DNA from: an uncultured Burkholderiales bacterium
GTDB lineage: Bacteria; Pseudomonadota; Gammaproteobacteria; Burkholderiales; Burkholderiaceae_C
Direction of reading: 5' to 3'
Assembly: GCA_945952065.1 (NCBI GenBank)
Contig: CAMFGY010000018.1
Coordinates: forward strand, 1-64,000
DNA length: 64,000 bases
In this document: piece by piece, positions 8,698 through 17,391 of the stretch
Position numbering within the stretch: the stretch's first letter is position 1
Layout: each line of letters begins with the position of its first letter
Notes under the pieces: generated by a model
Database searches by the model: none
Told to the model about the DNA's origin: nothing
Seen by the model: the letters and a program-made list of their open reading frames with translations, nothing else
Program-made: the position numbers and the translations under genes

Positions 8698-9606
8698 TCA
8701 GCCGCCATCGTCGCGATTGCGGATGCCGGCGCTGACATGGCCAGCGGGCACATGGGCTGCTGCGCTGGCAATGTGGCCGGCTTGATCGTCAAAGAAAAAG
8801 TCGGGTTCAAACTCGCGCAGGAATTCCCCTTTGGCCAAGCCGCCGAGGAACATGGCTTCATCGACCTCAATGCGCCAGTCCATCAAGGTGCGGATGGCGC
8901 GCTCGTGCGCGGGGGCGCTGCGCGCGGTGACCAGGGCGGTGCGAACGCGCATGCCGCCGCTGGGCTGGCGCTGCAGGCTTTGCAGCGCTTCTAAAACAGG
9001 CTTGAAGGGACCGGCGGCCAGGGGCACATTGGCATGGGCGCTTTCATGCGACTGAAAGGCGCTCAAGCCCTCTTTTTGGAAGACCTGCTCGGCCTCATCG
9101 GAAAACAGCACCGCATCGCCGTCGAATGCAATTCGCAGCTCATCGGGGTGTTCAGCCGAGGCCCGCGCTGAGAGCGGCAGCACGCGGGCTGCCGCGACGC
9201 CAGCGGACAGGGCCGAGCGCACATCGGCCTCATTGGCCGACAAAAACAACTGCGCATTCAGTGGCCGCAAATAGCGCCAGGGTGACTCACCCCGGGTGAA
9301 CACGCCGCGTTGAATGCCCAGCCCGTAATGCTTGGCCGAGCGAAAGACTCGCATGCCGGAAACCGGGTCATTGCGAGACAGCACCACGATTTCCACGCGC
9401 GCTTGTTCGGGCGTATTGAAGGCCAGCAATTTGTTGACCAGCGAAAACGCCACCCCGGGCTTGGCGGGCAAGTCCAGCCGAGCTTCTTGCAAGGCCATGT
9501 AGGCGCGGTCGTCCTCGGCTTCAAAAAGCTCGTTCTCTTCTTCGAAGTCAAACAGGGCCCGAGAGGAAATGGCCACCACCAGGAGGCCGTCAAGATGGGC
9601 TGCCAA
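8698..9606 (-). CDS. Cytosolic 5'-nucleotidase (PF06189-type)
   Basis: Predicted nucleoside-monophosphate phosphatase, related to the eukaryotic NT5C1A cytosolic 5'-nucleotidase family and common in proteobacteria. Supporting features in the 302 residues are the N-terminal VVAISSRALFDFEEEN (the acid cluster expected at the phosphoryl-transfer site), VLSRNDP, the second acidic motif AFDGDAVLFSDEAE, and the C-terminal VDEAMFLGGLAKG. No ATG is available at the N-terminus; translation probably begins at TTG 9606, preceded by an AAAGG six bases away, or at one of the following GTG codons. It lies 51 bases downstream of the gspF stop on the same strand but has no obvious role in secretion, so any co-transcription would be incidental. 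Confidence 0.82.
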   Translation of the reverse strand: MAAHLDGLLVVAISSRALFDFEEENELFEAEDDRAYMALQEARLDLPAKPGVAFSLVNKLLAFNTPEQARVEIVVLSRNDPVSGMRVFRSAKHYGLGIQRGVFTRGESPWRYLRPLNAQLFLSANEADVRSALSAGVAAARVLPLSARASAEHPDELRIAFDGDAVLFSDEAEQVFQKEGLSAFQSHESAHANVPLAAGPFKPVLEALQSLQRQPSGGMRVRTALVTARSAPAHERAIRTLMDWRIEVDEAMFLGGLAKGEFLREFEPDFFFDDQAGHIASAAAHVPAGHVSAGIRNRDDGG

Positions 9607-9657
9607 GGCGGGCCTTTCGTGAGAAGGTGGAGGCCAAACAGCCCGAACGTTGCGGCT

Positions 9658-10869
9658 TCATTTCACCCAGGTGTTGAGTTGAATGATGGGCATCAAGACC
9701 GCCAGCACAATCATCAGCACGATGGCGCCCATGACCACGATCAAAATCGGCTCCAGCATGGTGGCGGCGGCCATCGAGCGACGCTGGACCTCCACGCTGA
9801 GCTGCTTGGCCGCGCGTTCCAGCATTTGCGGCAGTTGGCCGGTTTGCTCGCCCAGGCGGGCAAACATGGCCAAGATGCCGGGAAAGCGCTTCTTGCCCGC
9901 CAAGGCATTGCCCAGCGGCGCGCCTTCGCGCACCTGCACCAGCGCGTCCAGTGCGTCGGCGCGCATCGCCCGGTTGGACAAGGTCTCGGCTGCGGCCTGC
10001 AAGGCCTTCAGAATCGGCACGCCGGCGCCGGCCAGCATCGCCAAGGTGCTGGCAAAGCGCGCCGCGTTATAGCCGCGCGCCAAGCGGCCCAGCAAGGGCA
10101 GGCCCAAGACTGCGGCGTCAAAGCGCTGCCGGAAGGCTTCGCCCTTCAAAGCTTGCCCCAAGGCCAGCCCGCCCCCGATCAAGCCCAAGAGCATCAGCCA
10201 GCCCCACTGCCGCACGAAGGCGCTGATGGCCAACATCGCCACCGTGAGAAAGGGCAGCGAGCGCTTGGAGTTGGTGAACACGGTGGCGATTTGCGGCACC
10301 ACATAGGTGACCAAAAAAATCACGATCAGCACCGAGATCAAAGACACGATGGCCGGATAGGCCATGGCGCCGAAGAGCTTGCCGCGCAGGTCTTGGCGCT
10401 CTTCCAGATCGTCGGCCAGCTTTTCCAGCACCAGACCCAGGGCGCCGCTTTGCTCGCCCGCAGCCACCACGCTGCAATAGACCTCATCAAACTCGCGTGG
10501 CGCGCTGGCCAGTGCGCGCGCAAAGGTGGCGCCCGCATTGACCTCGGCCTTCAGCTGCGAGAGCAACTCGCGTTGACGGTTGTCTTCGCATTCGTCGGCC
10601 AGGGCGGTCAGCGAGCGCTCAATCGGCAGGCCCGAGCCCACCAAACCAGCCAGTTGCCGAGTCCAGACGGCCAAGGCGGTTGGGCTGAAGACGCGGCGGG
10701 TAAAGCGGCTGCCGCTCTGCTGGCCATGCTGTTGCACCGTCTGCATGCTCAGCGGCACCAGGCCCTGAGCGCGTAGCAGGGCGCGCGCCGCGCGGGGCGT
10801 GTCGGCTTCGATCAGGCCTTGGCTGGGTCGGCCACTGGCGTTGAGGGCTTCGTATTTGTAAGCGGGCAT
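9658..10869 (-). CDS. gspF: Type II secretion system inner-membrane platform protein GspF
   Basis: Polytopic inner-membrane protein that couples the GspE ATPase to pseudopilus assembly. The 403-residue length is typical. Two tandem GspF domains are visible at about 70-195 and 270-395, each ending in hydrophobic segments (for example PAIVSLISVLIVIFLVTYVV and the C-terminal ILIVVMGAIVLMIVLAVL). The N-terminal AYKYEALNASGRPSQGLIEAD matches the cytoplasmic start typical of the family. Last gene of the minus-strand gsp operon, 17 bases behind gspE. A type IV pilus PilC could look similar, but the operon context decides for GspF. Confidence 0.96.
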   Translation of the reverse strand: MPAYKYEALNASGRPSQGLIEADTPRAARALLRAQGLVPLSMQTVQQHGQQSGSRFTRRVFSPTALAVWTRQLAGLVGSGLPIERSLTALADECEDNRQRELLSQLKAEVNAGATFARALASAPREFDEVYCSVVAAGEQSGALGLVLEKLADDLEERQDLRGKLFGAMAYPAIVSLISVLIVIFLVTYVVPQIATVFTNSKRSLPFLTVAMLAISAFVRQWGWLMLLGLIGGGLALGQALKGEAFRQRFDAAVLGLPLLGRLARGYNAARFASTLAMLAGAGVPILKALQAAAETLSNRAMRADALDALVQVREGAPLGNALAGKKRFPGILAMFARLGEQTGQLPQMLERAAKQLSVEVQRRSMAAATMLEPILIVVMGAIVLMIVLAVLMPIIQLNTWVK

Positions 10870-10886
10870 GAGGCGCTGCGCTCCGG

Positions 10887-12311
10887 CTACTCACGCGTGA
10901 CGCGCAAGACTTCTTCTTCCGAAGTGATGCCGGCCGCCACCAAGCGGGCCCCATCTTCGCGCATGGAGCGCAAGCCTGCGGCCTGTGCCGCCGCCAGCAA
11001 AACGCTTTCGGGGGCTTGTTGATGGATCAAGCTGCGAACCTGATCGTTGGCCACCATCAATTCATAAACGCCGGTGCGGCCCTTGTAGCCGGTGTGGGCG
11101 CAGGCTTCGCAGCCCACGGGGTGGTATTTGCCGTGTTCATCCTTGCGGCGGCACTCCGGACATAACTTGCGAACCAAGCGTTGTGCGAGCACGCCCAGCA
11201 GGCTGGAACTGAGCAAGAATGGCTCGATGCCCATATCGGTCAGCCGTGTCACAGCGCTTGGCGCGTCATTGGTGTGCAAAGTGGCCAAGACCAAGTGGCC
11301 GGTGAGCGAGGCCTGAACTGCGATCTGCGCCGTTTCGTGGTCGCGGATTTCACCGATCATGATGACGTCTGGGTCTTGGCGCAGGATGGCGCGCAAGGCC
11401 TTGGCAAAGCTCAGATCGATCTTGGCATTCACCTGGGTTTGGCCGATGCCGGAGAGCTCGTATTCGATCGGGTCTTCCACCGTCAGCACATTGGTGGTGC
11501 CGGTGTCCACGGTTTGCAGCGAAGCGTACAAGCTGGTGGTTTTGCCCGAGCCGGTGGGGCCAGTCACCAAGACAATGCCGTGGGGCTGTTGCACCAAGCG
11601 CTTGAAGCTGGACAGCACATCGCCGCTCATGCCCAAGCCTTCCAGCGTGAACTTCGATTCGCTCTTGTCCAGCAAACGCAGCACGGCGCGCTCACCGTGG
11701 GCGCTGGGCAGGGTCGAGACCCGCACGTCAATGGCGCGGCCCCCGATGCGCAGCGAGATGCGGCCGTCTTGCGGCAGGCGCTTCTCGGCAATATCGAGCT
11801 CGGCCATGATCTTCAGGCGAGAGATCAGCGCGGCATGCAGGCCGCGATTCGGTTGCACCACCTCGCGCAGCGTGCCATCGACCCGGAAACGCACCGAGCT
11901 GGCACGTTCATAGGGCTCGATGTGGATGTCGCTGGCGCCGTCTTTGGCCGCCTGTGTCAACAAGGCATTGAGCATGCGGATGATGGGCGCGTCATTGGCA
12001 GCTTCCAGCAGGTCTTCCACTGCGGGCAGGTCTTGCATCATGCGCGACAGGTCCACCGCGCTTTCCACCTCGCCAATCACCACCGCGGCGCTGGACTCGC
12101 TGCCGGCATAGGCGGCGTTGATGCGCTCGCCCAGCGTGCTGCGGGCCTCTTGCTCGAGTCGGTCCAGCGCGTAGAGGCGCTGCACTTCGGAGAGCGTGGC
12201 CAAGCTGACCTCCGGTGGCGCCCACAGGACCAGGCTGCTGCCATCGTCCTCCAGCAGCACAGAGTGGGCCTTGGCGAAGGCATAGGGCAAGGGGTGTCGG
12301 ATGGCGGCCAT
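10887..12311 (-). CDS. gspE: Type II secretion system ATPase GspE
   Basis: Cytoplasmic hexameric ATPase that powers pseudopilus growth. In the 474 residues: Walker A GPTGSGKTT (251-259), Walker B IMIGEIRD (317-324), a His box around TGHLVLATLHTNDAPSA (337-353), and the zinc-binding tetracysteine C384/C387 and C401/C404. The N-terminal region that docks on GspL is short. Thirty-six bases separate it from gspD upstream. It resembles PilB, but the T2SS operon and the tetracysteine spacing favour GspE. Confidence 0.97.
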   Translation of the reverse strand: MAAIRHPLPYAFAKAHSVLLEDDGSSLVLWAPPEVSLATLSEVQRLYALDRLEQEARSTLGERINAAYAGSESSAAVVIGEVESAVDLSRMMQDLPAVEDLLEAANDAPIIRMLNALLTQAAKDGASDIHIEPYERASSVRFRVDGTLREVVQPNRGLHAALISRLKIMAELDIAEKRLPQDGRISLRIGGRAIDVRVSTLPSAHGERAVLRLLDKSESKFTLEGLGMSGDVLSSFKRLVQQPHGIVLVTGPTGSGKTTSLYASLQTVDTGTTNVLTVEDPIEYELSGIGQTQVNAKIDLSFAKALRAILRQDPDVIMIGEIRDHETAQIAVQASLTGHLVLATLHTNDAPSAVTRLTDMGIEPFLLSSSLLGVLAQRLVRKLCPECRRKDEHGKYHPVGCEACAHTGYKGRTGVYELMVANDQVRSLIHQQAPESVLLAAAQAAGLRSMREDGARLVAAGITSEEEVLRVTRE

Positions 12312-12347
12312 GCGCAGACTCAGGGGCTCGGTGCGAAGTGGGCGGGT

Positions 12348-14573
12348 TTATTGCGGGGCCAGCGGGGTCTTGCTGCCCGCCTCGCTTTGGCCGCCAGCCG
12401 GTGTGGCAGGCGAGGGGGGCAAGACGGGGGCGCCGGTATTGGGCAGCACCAAGCTCTGGCCCGGCTGCGACCCTTGTTGCAAAGCGCGAATGGATTCGTA
12501 GCGATCCAAGGTCAGCTGGTCGGCCGCGGCCTGGTTGCGCATCACCACCGGGCGCAGGAAGACCATCAAATTGGTTTTGATGCGTTTTCGGTTCTCGCTC
12601 TTGAACAAGCTGCCCAGAATCGGAATGCTGCCCAGGCCCGGCACTTTGTCCTCACCGTCGCTGTATTCATCCTTCATCAGGCCGCCCAGCACAATGATTT
12701 GGCCATCGTCCACCACCACGGTGGTCTCGATCGAGCTCTTGTCGGTGGTGGGGCCGGCGCTGCTGGATTTGCCGTCTACCACCGAAGAGTTCTCCTGGTA
12801 GACCGTCATGCGCACCGTGCCGCTCTCGCCAATTTGGCTGCGAATGCGCAGCGTCAGACCCACGTCCTTGCGGTCAATGGTCTGGAAGGGATTGATGGCG
12901 CCGGAGCCGCCGGTGTTGGAGTAAGAGCCCGTCAAGAAGGGCACGTTCTGGCCAATGACGATCTTGGCCTCTTCATTGTCCAGGGCCACCAAATTGGGCG
13001 TGGACAAGATGTTGGCGCCTGCTTGGCCTTCCAAGAAGTTGGCAATGGCGCCCAAGGTGTAGAAGTCGCCCACCTTTTTCAAGAAGCCAATGTTCAAGCC
13101 TTGCGGCGCCGCGGCGCTGGCCAGCGCGGTGGCGACGCCGGACTTGCCACCTGCCGCGGCCAGGCTGCCGTTGATGATATTGCCCAAGCCGGTGCCGAAA
13201 TTGGTGCCCGCACCGGGGATGTTGCTGTCGCCCTTGCCGCCAAACAGGTTTTGCCATTGCACCCCGAACTGCGCGGACTTGCTGGCGTCGACCTTGACGA
13301 TCATGGTCTCCACATAGATCTGCGCGCGGCGCGAATCGAGTTGGTCAATCACCGCGCGGATCTGGCGATACAGCGGCTCGGGTGCGGTGATGATGAGTGA
13401 ATTGGTGGACGGATCGGCTTGCACAAAGCCGCCCGTCGACGGCGCTTGCGAGGCCGAGACCGGCGTGGTGGATGCGGTCGAAGCGCCGCTGTTGGCGCCG
13501 TCGCGCCCGCTGCCGCTCAAGGGCGCGCCGCCCAGAGCGCTGCTGCCGAGGCTGTTGTTACCGCTGGCATTGCTCGCTGCGCCGCTGGCGCCGGAGCTCC
13601 CGGCCGCAAAGGCGGCGCGCAAGACCGTGGCCAGTTTGGTGGCGTCAGCGTTCTTCAGGTAGACCACGCGGATATTGCTGGCGCCATCGATGGAGGGCTG
13701 GTCGAGCTTTTCGATCATGGCGCGGGTGGCGGCCAAGGTGGCGGGGTTGCTGGCTCGCAGAATCAAGGCATTGCTGCGCGGATCGACCAGGACCGAGATG
13801 CCGCCACTGGCTTGGCCTGGCACTGCAGCGGCGGCTGCCGCCGCACCGCCGCCGGCCAGTTTTTGCACCAATGCAGCCAAGTCTGATGCCACGGCGTGTT
13901 TGAGCGGCACGATCTCGATGTCGGTGTTGCCCGGCGTGTCCATGGTGGCAATGATGCGACCCAGGCGTTGCAGGTTCTCGGCGTAATCGGTGATCACCAG
14001 GCTGTTATTGCCTGGGTTGGCATTGATGGTGTTGTTCGGGCTGATCAGAGGTCGCAATACCGCGACCAAGTTGTTGGCGTTTTCGTGATTGAGGCGAAAG
14101 ATCTGCGTGATGATCTGATCGCCACGCGTGCTGCTGGGGCCTACCGCAACTGCACCAGCTTGCAGCTTGGCGTCGGCTTCTGGCACCACTTTGAGCATGC
14201 CGGTGTTTTCCACCACCGTGAAGCCCAAGCCGCGCAAGGCGGCGAGGTAGTTCAAATAGGCTTCCCGCACGCTCAGCGGTTGTTCGCTGTAGAGAGTGAT
14301 TTGCCCCTTGACGCGGGGGTCGATGATGAACTGCCGATCCAGCATCACGCCGATGGCGCGCGTTACCGCTTCGATGTCGGCGTTGACAAAATTCAAGGTC
14401 ACTGGAGTGCCGGACTTCAGCGCCGGGCTGTGGGCGCGTTGGCTGGATACCTGCGGCAAGCCGTTCTGCGACAGGGCTGGCCCGCTCAGGACCGAGAGGG
14501 CCAGCACAGCGGCCAAAGTGGGGCTGACCTGCCGTGCAGGGCGCTCAATGTGTGGGCGCTTGTTCATGCTCAT
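12348..14573 (-). CDS. gspD: Type II secretion system outer-membrane secretin GspD
   Basis: Forms the large outer-membrane channel through which folded exoproteins leave. The 741 residues begin with a signal peptide (hydrophobic LAAVLALSVLSGPALSQ), followed by N0-N3 domains (VTRAIGVMLDRQFIIDP, LVITDYAENLQRLGRIIATMD) and a C-terminal secretin barrel (QNVPFLTGSYSN, VDDGQIIVLGGLMKDE, VPGLGSIPILGSLFKSE). An insertion of about 57 residues rich in Gly, Ser, Ala and Asn interrupts N3 (encoded near 13432-13604). The C-terminus is a Pro/Gly/Ala tail. No pilotin gene is adjacent. Its start overlaps the gspN stop by four bases (ATGA). Confidence 0.97.
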   Translation of the reverse strand: MSMNKRPHIERPARQVSPTLAAVLALSVLSGPALSQNGLPQVSSQRAHSPALKSGTPVTLNFVNADIEAVTRAIGVMLDRQFIIDPRVKGQITLYSEQPLSVREAYLNYLAALRGLGFTVVENTGMLKVVPEADAKLQAGAVAVGPSSTRGDQIITQIFRLNHENANNLVAVLRPLISPNNTINANPGNNSLVITDYAENLQRLGRIIATMDTPGNTDIEIVPLKHAVASDLAALVQKLAGGGAAAAAAAVPGQASGGISVLVDPRSNALILRASNPATLAATRAMIEKLDQPSIDGASNIRVVYLKNADATKLATVLRAAFAAGSSGASGAASNASGNNSLGSSALGGAPLSGSGRDGANSGASTASTTPVSASQAPSTGGFVQADPSTNSLIITAPEPLYRQIRAVIDQLDSRRAQIYVETMIVKVDASKSAQFGVQWQNLFGGKGDSNIPGAGTNFGTGLGNIINGSLAAAGGKSGVATALASAAAPQGLNIGFLKKVGDFYTLGAIANFLEGQAGANILSTPNLVALDNEEAKIVIGQNVPFLTGSYSNTGGSGAINPFQTIDRKDVGLTLRIRSQIGESGTVRMTVYQENSSVVDGKSSSAGPTTDKSSIETTVVVDDGQIIVLGGLMKDEYSDGEDKVPGLGSIPILGSLFKSENRKRIKTNLMVFLRPVVMRNQAAADQLTLDRYESIRALQQGSQPGQSLVLPNTGAPVLPPSPATPAGGQSEAGSKTPLAPQ

Positions 14574-15502
14574 CCAATCGAAATGACGGAGCGCGCGCCT
14601 TGGCGCCGCCCGATGATATTCAGAAGATTGCTCAGGGCGGCTTCACGACCCGGGGCAGCGCTGGCTTCGCCCAAGAAGCGAGCCTTGCCCGCTGCGATCC
14701 GACCCTCGCCTGACAGCAGCAAGGCGCCGTCCAAGGTGCTTAAAGTCATTCTGCTGACGCCTGATTTGCTCGGATCGTTCGATTCGGGCGCCAGGCTGAA
14801 ACGGTAGCTGCCCAAGGGCGCCAAGGTGCTGATGCGAGAGGACAGATTGATCAGATCCAGATCGAGTTGACCAAACTGGCGCCAACGGCCTTGCACCCAT
14901 TCAAGCCGGAAATCGCGGGTCGCCAAGCGCAGCGAACCGCCCAGCTGCAAGGTGTTCCAGGGGGTGCCCAGACCCGCCAGCCAAGCGGCGGGATAACGTG
15001 CCAACCAATCGGCATGGCTGGACAGGCTGATCTCCACTCGGCCCAGGCCCGGCTTGATCAGCATTTGCAGCTCACCATTGATGCAGCAGTCTTGTGCGGC
15101 GCGCAGCTCCAAGCCCAGGCCCTTGAGCCCCATGGACCAGCGCAGCCGACCCGGCAATTGACTGGCATCGCGGCTGTCTGCGCCGCCGGTGAGCACCAGC
15201 ACGCCGCTGCCATTCCAGATGCTGCCGCGAGTGTCGGTGATCAACAGATGGCCTTGGCTGGCGCTTGCCAGGCCACGTGCCAGCCAACTGGCTGGGGCGA
15301 ATACCAGCAGTGCAAGCGAAGCGCCGATTACCGCGCCCGCCACGCTCCAGCGCATGGCGGCATTGTTGCGGCCCCGCCAGGCGGGCTCCATCTGCCGAGA
15401 GTCCTGCCATTGCGTCAGCCCGATTTCGGTCATGGGCGCGCCAACATCGGCGCGCTTGTCACGCTTGAACCAAGAGCGCAGCGAGTGAAAAGCCGTGCTC
15501 AT
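14570..15502 (-). CDS. gspN: Type II secretion system protein GspN
   Basis: Inner-membrane accessory subunit found in a subset of T2SS and often dispensable. In the 310 residues there is a cytoplasmic N-terminus of about 50 residues, one transmembrane segment (VAGAVIGASLALLVFAPASW), and a periplasmic domain containing LLITDTRGSIWNGSG, LPGRLRWSMGL and LALLLSGEGRI-like segments typical of GspN. It overlaps gspM upstream and gspD downstream by four bases each, so translation is probably coupled. The assignment leans partly on operon position because the family is divergent. Confidence 0.88.
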   Translation of the reverse strand: MSTAFHSLRSWFKRDKRADVGAPMTEIGLTQWQDSRQMEPAWRGRNNAAMRWSVAGAVIGASLALLVFAPASWLARGLASASQGHLLITDTRGSIWNGSGVLVLTGGADSRDASQLPGRLRWSMGLKGLGLELRAAQDCCINGELQMLIKPGLGRVEISLSSHADWLARYPAAWLAGLGTPWNTLQLGGSLRLATRDFRLEWVQGRWRQFGQLDLDLINLSSRISTLAPLGSYRFSLAPESNDPSKSGVSRMTLSTLDGALLLSGEGRIAAGKARFLGEASAAPGREAALSNLLNIIGRRQGARSVISIG

Positions 15503-16011
15503 GGGTTGACTCCATTCAAGCCCAAGACGATGGAACCGCTGTAGCCCTGAGGGCCGCGCTGCAATTTGGCTTCCAGGGGTTTGGCACGCGCAGCGCTGCG
15601 CACTTCACCCAGCCAGGCTTGCAGCGCCGGGGCGGAGACGCCGTTCAGATTCAGAATGGCCCGGTCGCCGCTCAGGCTCAGCTGAGCACCGGGGCCCAGG
15701 TGTTCGCTGGCCGCTTGCAACGCTTGGATCGCCAGAGCCGCCGGCACCGCAGGGGTGGCGCGCAGCTCGCGCACCTCTTGGGCCAAAGCCTGCATGTCTT
15801 GCAGCTGCGCTTCCAGCGTGGCCAATTGCTCTGGCGCTTGCCGCAGCGTGCGCATGCCGGGCTTGACCGCAATCAGCCAGATCAACAAGGCCCCCAGCAC
15901 CCAGGCGACCAATTGCAGGGCCAGGCGCTCGCGCTCACCCAGGCTGTCCCATTGCAGCTTGGCTTGGGCCTTGAGGGCTTGCCATTGGGGCGTTTTGTTT
16001 GCGCTCATCAT
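15499..16011 (-). CDS. gspM: Type II secretion system protein GspM
   Basis: Bitopic inner-membrane component that pairs with GspL to hold the ATPase at the membrane. In the 170 residues: a short cytoplasmic part, one transmembrane segment (LVAWVLGALLIWLIAVKP), a coiled-coil-like stretch rich in Leu/Gln/Glu (QLATLEAQLQDMQALAQEV), and a ferredoxin-like periplasmic domain ending in SGSIVLGLNGV. The length is normal. Four-base overlaps join it to gspL upstream and gspN downstream. GspM proteins conserve little sequence, so topology and position carry most of the weight. Confidence 0.9.
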   Translation of the reverse strand: MMSANKTPQWQALKAQAKLQWDSLGERERLALQLVAWVLGALLIWLIAVKPGMRTLRQAPEQLATLEAQLQDMQALAQEVRELRATPAVPAALAIQALQAASEHLGPGAQLSLSGDRAILNLNGVSAPALQAWLGEVRSAARAKPLEAKLQRGPQGYSGSIVLGLNGVNP

Positions 16012-17282
16012 GAAGAATTGCCCTTGGCCTCAGGGCTTGCGTTGCGGGCCGCACGGCTGATGGTCAAGCTGCCCTCTTGGCTGTCGAGCTGCCAGCCCTC
16101 GCTGCGCAGCTGCGTGCGGAATTGTTGAATCTGAGCCTCGTTCCAGCCGTTGGCGCTGAGTCGCAGTCGACCGGGCTCGAAGTTCAGGGTCTCGACCGGG
16201 CCCCGTTCTGCGGGCCAGGCAATGGCCGCAGCCGCCAACAGGGTTTCAAGATCTTGATCGCTGGCTCGACCGGCGGCGGCACGCAAGAGGTCGGTTTCCC
16301 TTTGCATTTGGATGGGGGCATCGCGGATCGCGCGCACCTGCGGGAAGGCTTGCGTCAAGGTGCTGTCCAGCGCCAATCGGCGCGCCTTGAGGTGTTGGCT
16401 TTGCTGCCAAGCCAAGAGGTTCAAGCCGAGCAGATGGACCGCCGCCAAGCCGGCCAAGCCCCAACGGACGGGGCGCCAGTTGCGCCGCATCAAGCCGCGC
16501 AAGAAGTTGCGCAGCGCGCGCAGCCCCCGCGTGCGCGGCGCCAGTTCAAACTGACGCAGGTTCCAAGGGCCTTCGGCCGCGGCGAGGGCGCGCTGCTGCG
16601 GGGTGCGAATCTGTACCGAGGTGCCGAGCCAGCGTTCGGCCTGAGCCGCCACGGCGGGGGCGGCCGTCCATTGGCTCAGCTGCACCAGGGCGGCGGGAAA
16701 GAGTTGGCGCGGCAGGCTGCCATTGACCGGCAGGCTGGTCACGCCCTCGGGGTGGCTCCAGCGCAAGCCCATGGGATTGGTCTCCACGCCGGTTTCGTAA
16801 AAATGTCCACGCGGCGGCGCATCGGGCCAACTCATGGGGGCGATGCGGTCCACAAAGACTTGCGCGCTCTCCAGTTCATTCAAGTGCTGCTGCAGCCAGG
16901 CACGCGAGGTGATGGCCACCCAGGCGGTGTCGCCGCCGACCGCTTCGGGCTCGACGGCAAAGTGCAGGCCCTCGGGGTCTTCCAGCAAGCTGTCTTCCAA
17001 CATGCCAGCCAGGGCGGAGCGCATTTGACGGCCGGCGCGCGGCAGAGTAATGCGTTGCCAGGCGACGTCCGACTCCGCCGCGATCGCGACCACCTGGTCG
17101 GCATGCGGCAACTTGGCCGCGACCCGGCTGCCTTGCGATTGAATGTTCACGCCGTCGTTGCTGAGCACATAGTCGTACTCACGCCCACCCGCGCCGCTGC
17201 CCAGGCCCTCCAGCGATGGCGCAGCGCGATCTTGGGCCTGCAAGCGGCCGCGTGCGGGCAAAAACAGAAGCAGAGTACTCAT
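16008..17282 (-). CDS. gspL: Type II secretion system protein GspL
   Basis: Bitopic inner-membrane protein whose actin-like cytoplasmic domain binds GspE and whose periplasmic domain binds GspM. In the 424 residues, the cytoplasmic part starts with MSTLLLFLPARGR and contains the VVAIAAESDVAWQRITLP segment. A transmembrane helix lies at about 275-295 (WGLAGLAAVHLLGLNLLAW), followed by a ferredoxin-like periplasmic end (LRSEGWQLDSQEGSLTISR). The gene starts 109 bases after the gspK stop, the only real gap in the operon, so an internal promoter is possible. It overlaps gspM by four bases. Confidence 0.93.
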   Translation of the reverse strand: MSTLLLFLPARGRLQAQDRAAPSLEGLGSGAGGREYDYVLSNDGVNIQSQGSRVAAKLPHADQVVAIAAESDVAWQRITLPRAGRQMRSALAGMLEDSLLEDPEGLHFAVEPEAVGGDTAWVAITSRAWLQQHLNELESAQVFVDRIAPMSWPDAPPRGHFYETGVETNPMGLRWSHPEGVTSLPVNGSLPRQLFPAALVQLSQWTAAPAVAAQAERWLGTSVQIRTPQQRALAAAEGPWNLRQFELAPRTRGLRALRNFLRGLMRRNWRPVRWGLAGLAAVHLLGLNLLAWQQSQHLKARRLALDSTLTQAFPQVRAIRDAPIQMQRETDLLRAAAGRASDQDLETLLAAAAIAWPAERGPVETLNFEPGRLRLSANGWNEAQIQQFRTQLRSEGWQLDSQEGSLTISRAARNASPEAKGNSS

Positions 17283-17391
17283 GACGGTGTGGGTTGCTGG
17301 CGCATTCTAGGAGGCTGGCAAGGGCTCAGTGTTCTGAAATCAATCACTTAGGACAGTTATTTGCAGCGCTTTCACAGCAGCGGTTTGCGAC

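Noticed and set aside
11181-13400. A 739-codon plus-strand frame antisense to gspE and gspD
   Set aside because: Same codon-bias artefact; it spans two well-supported genes and their junction and has no recognisable domain.
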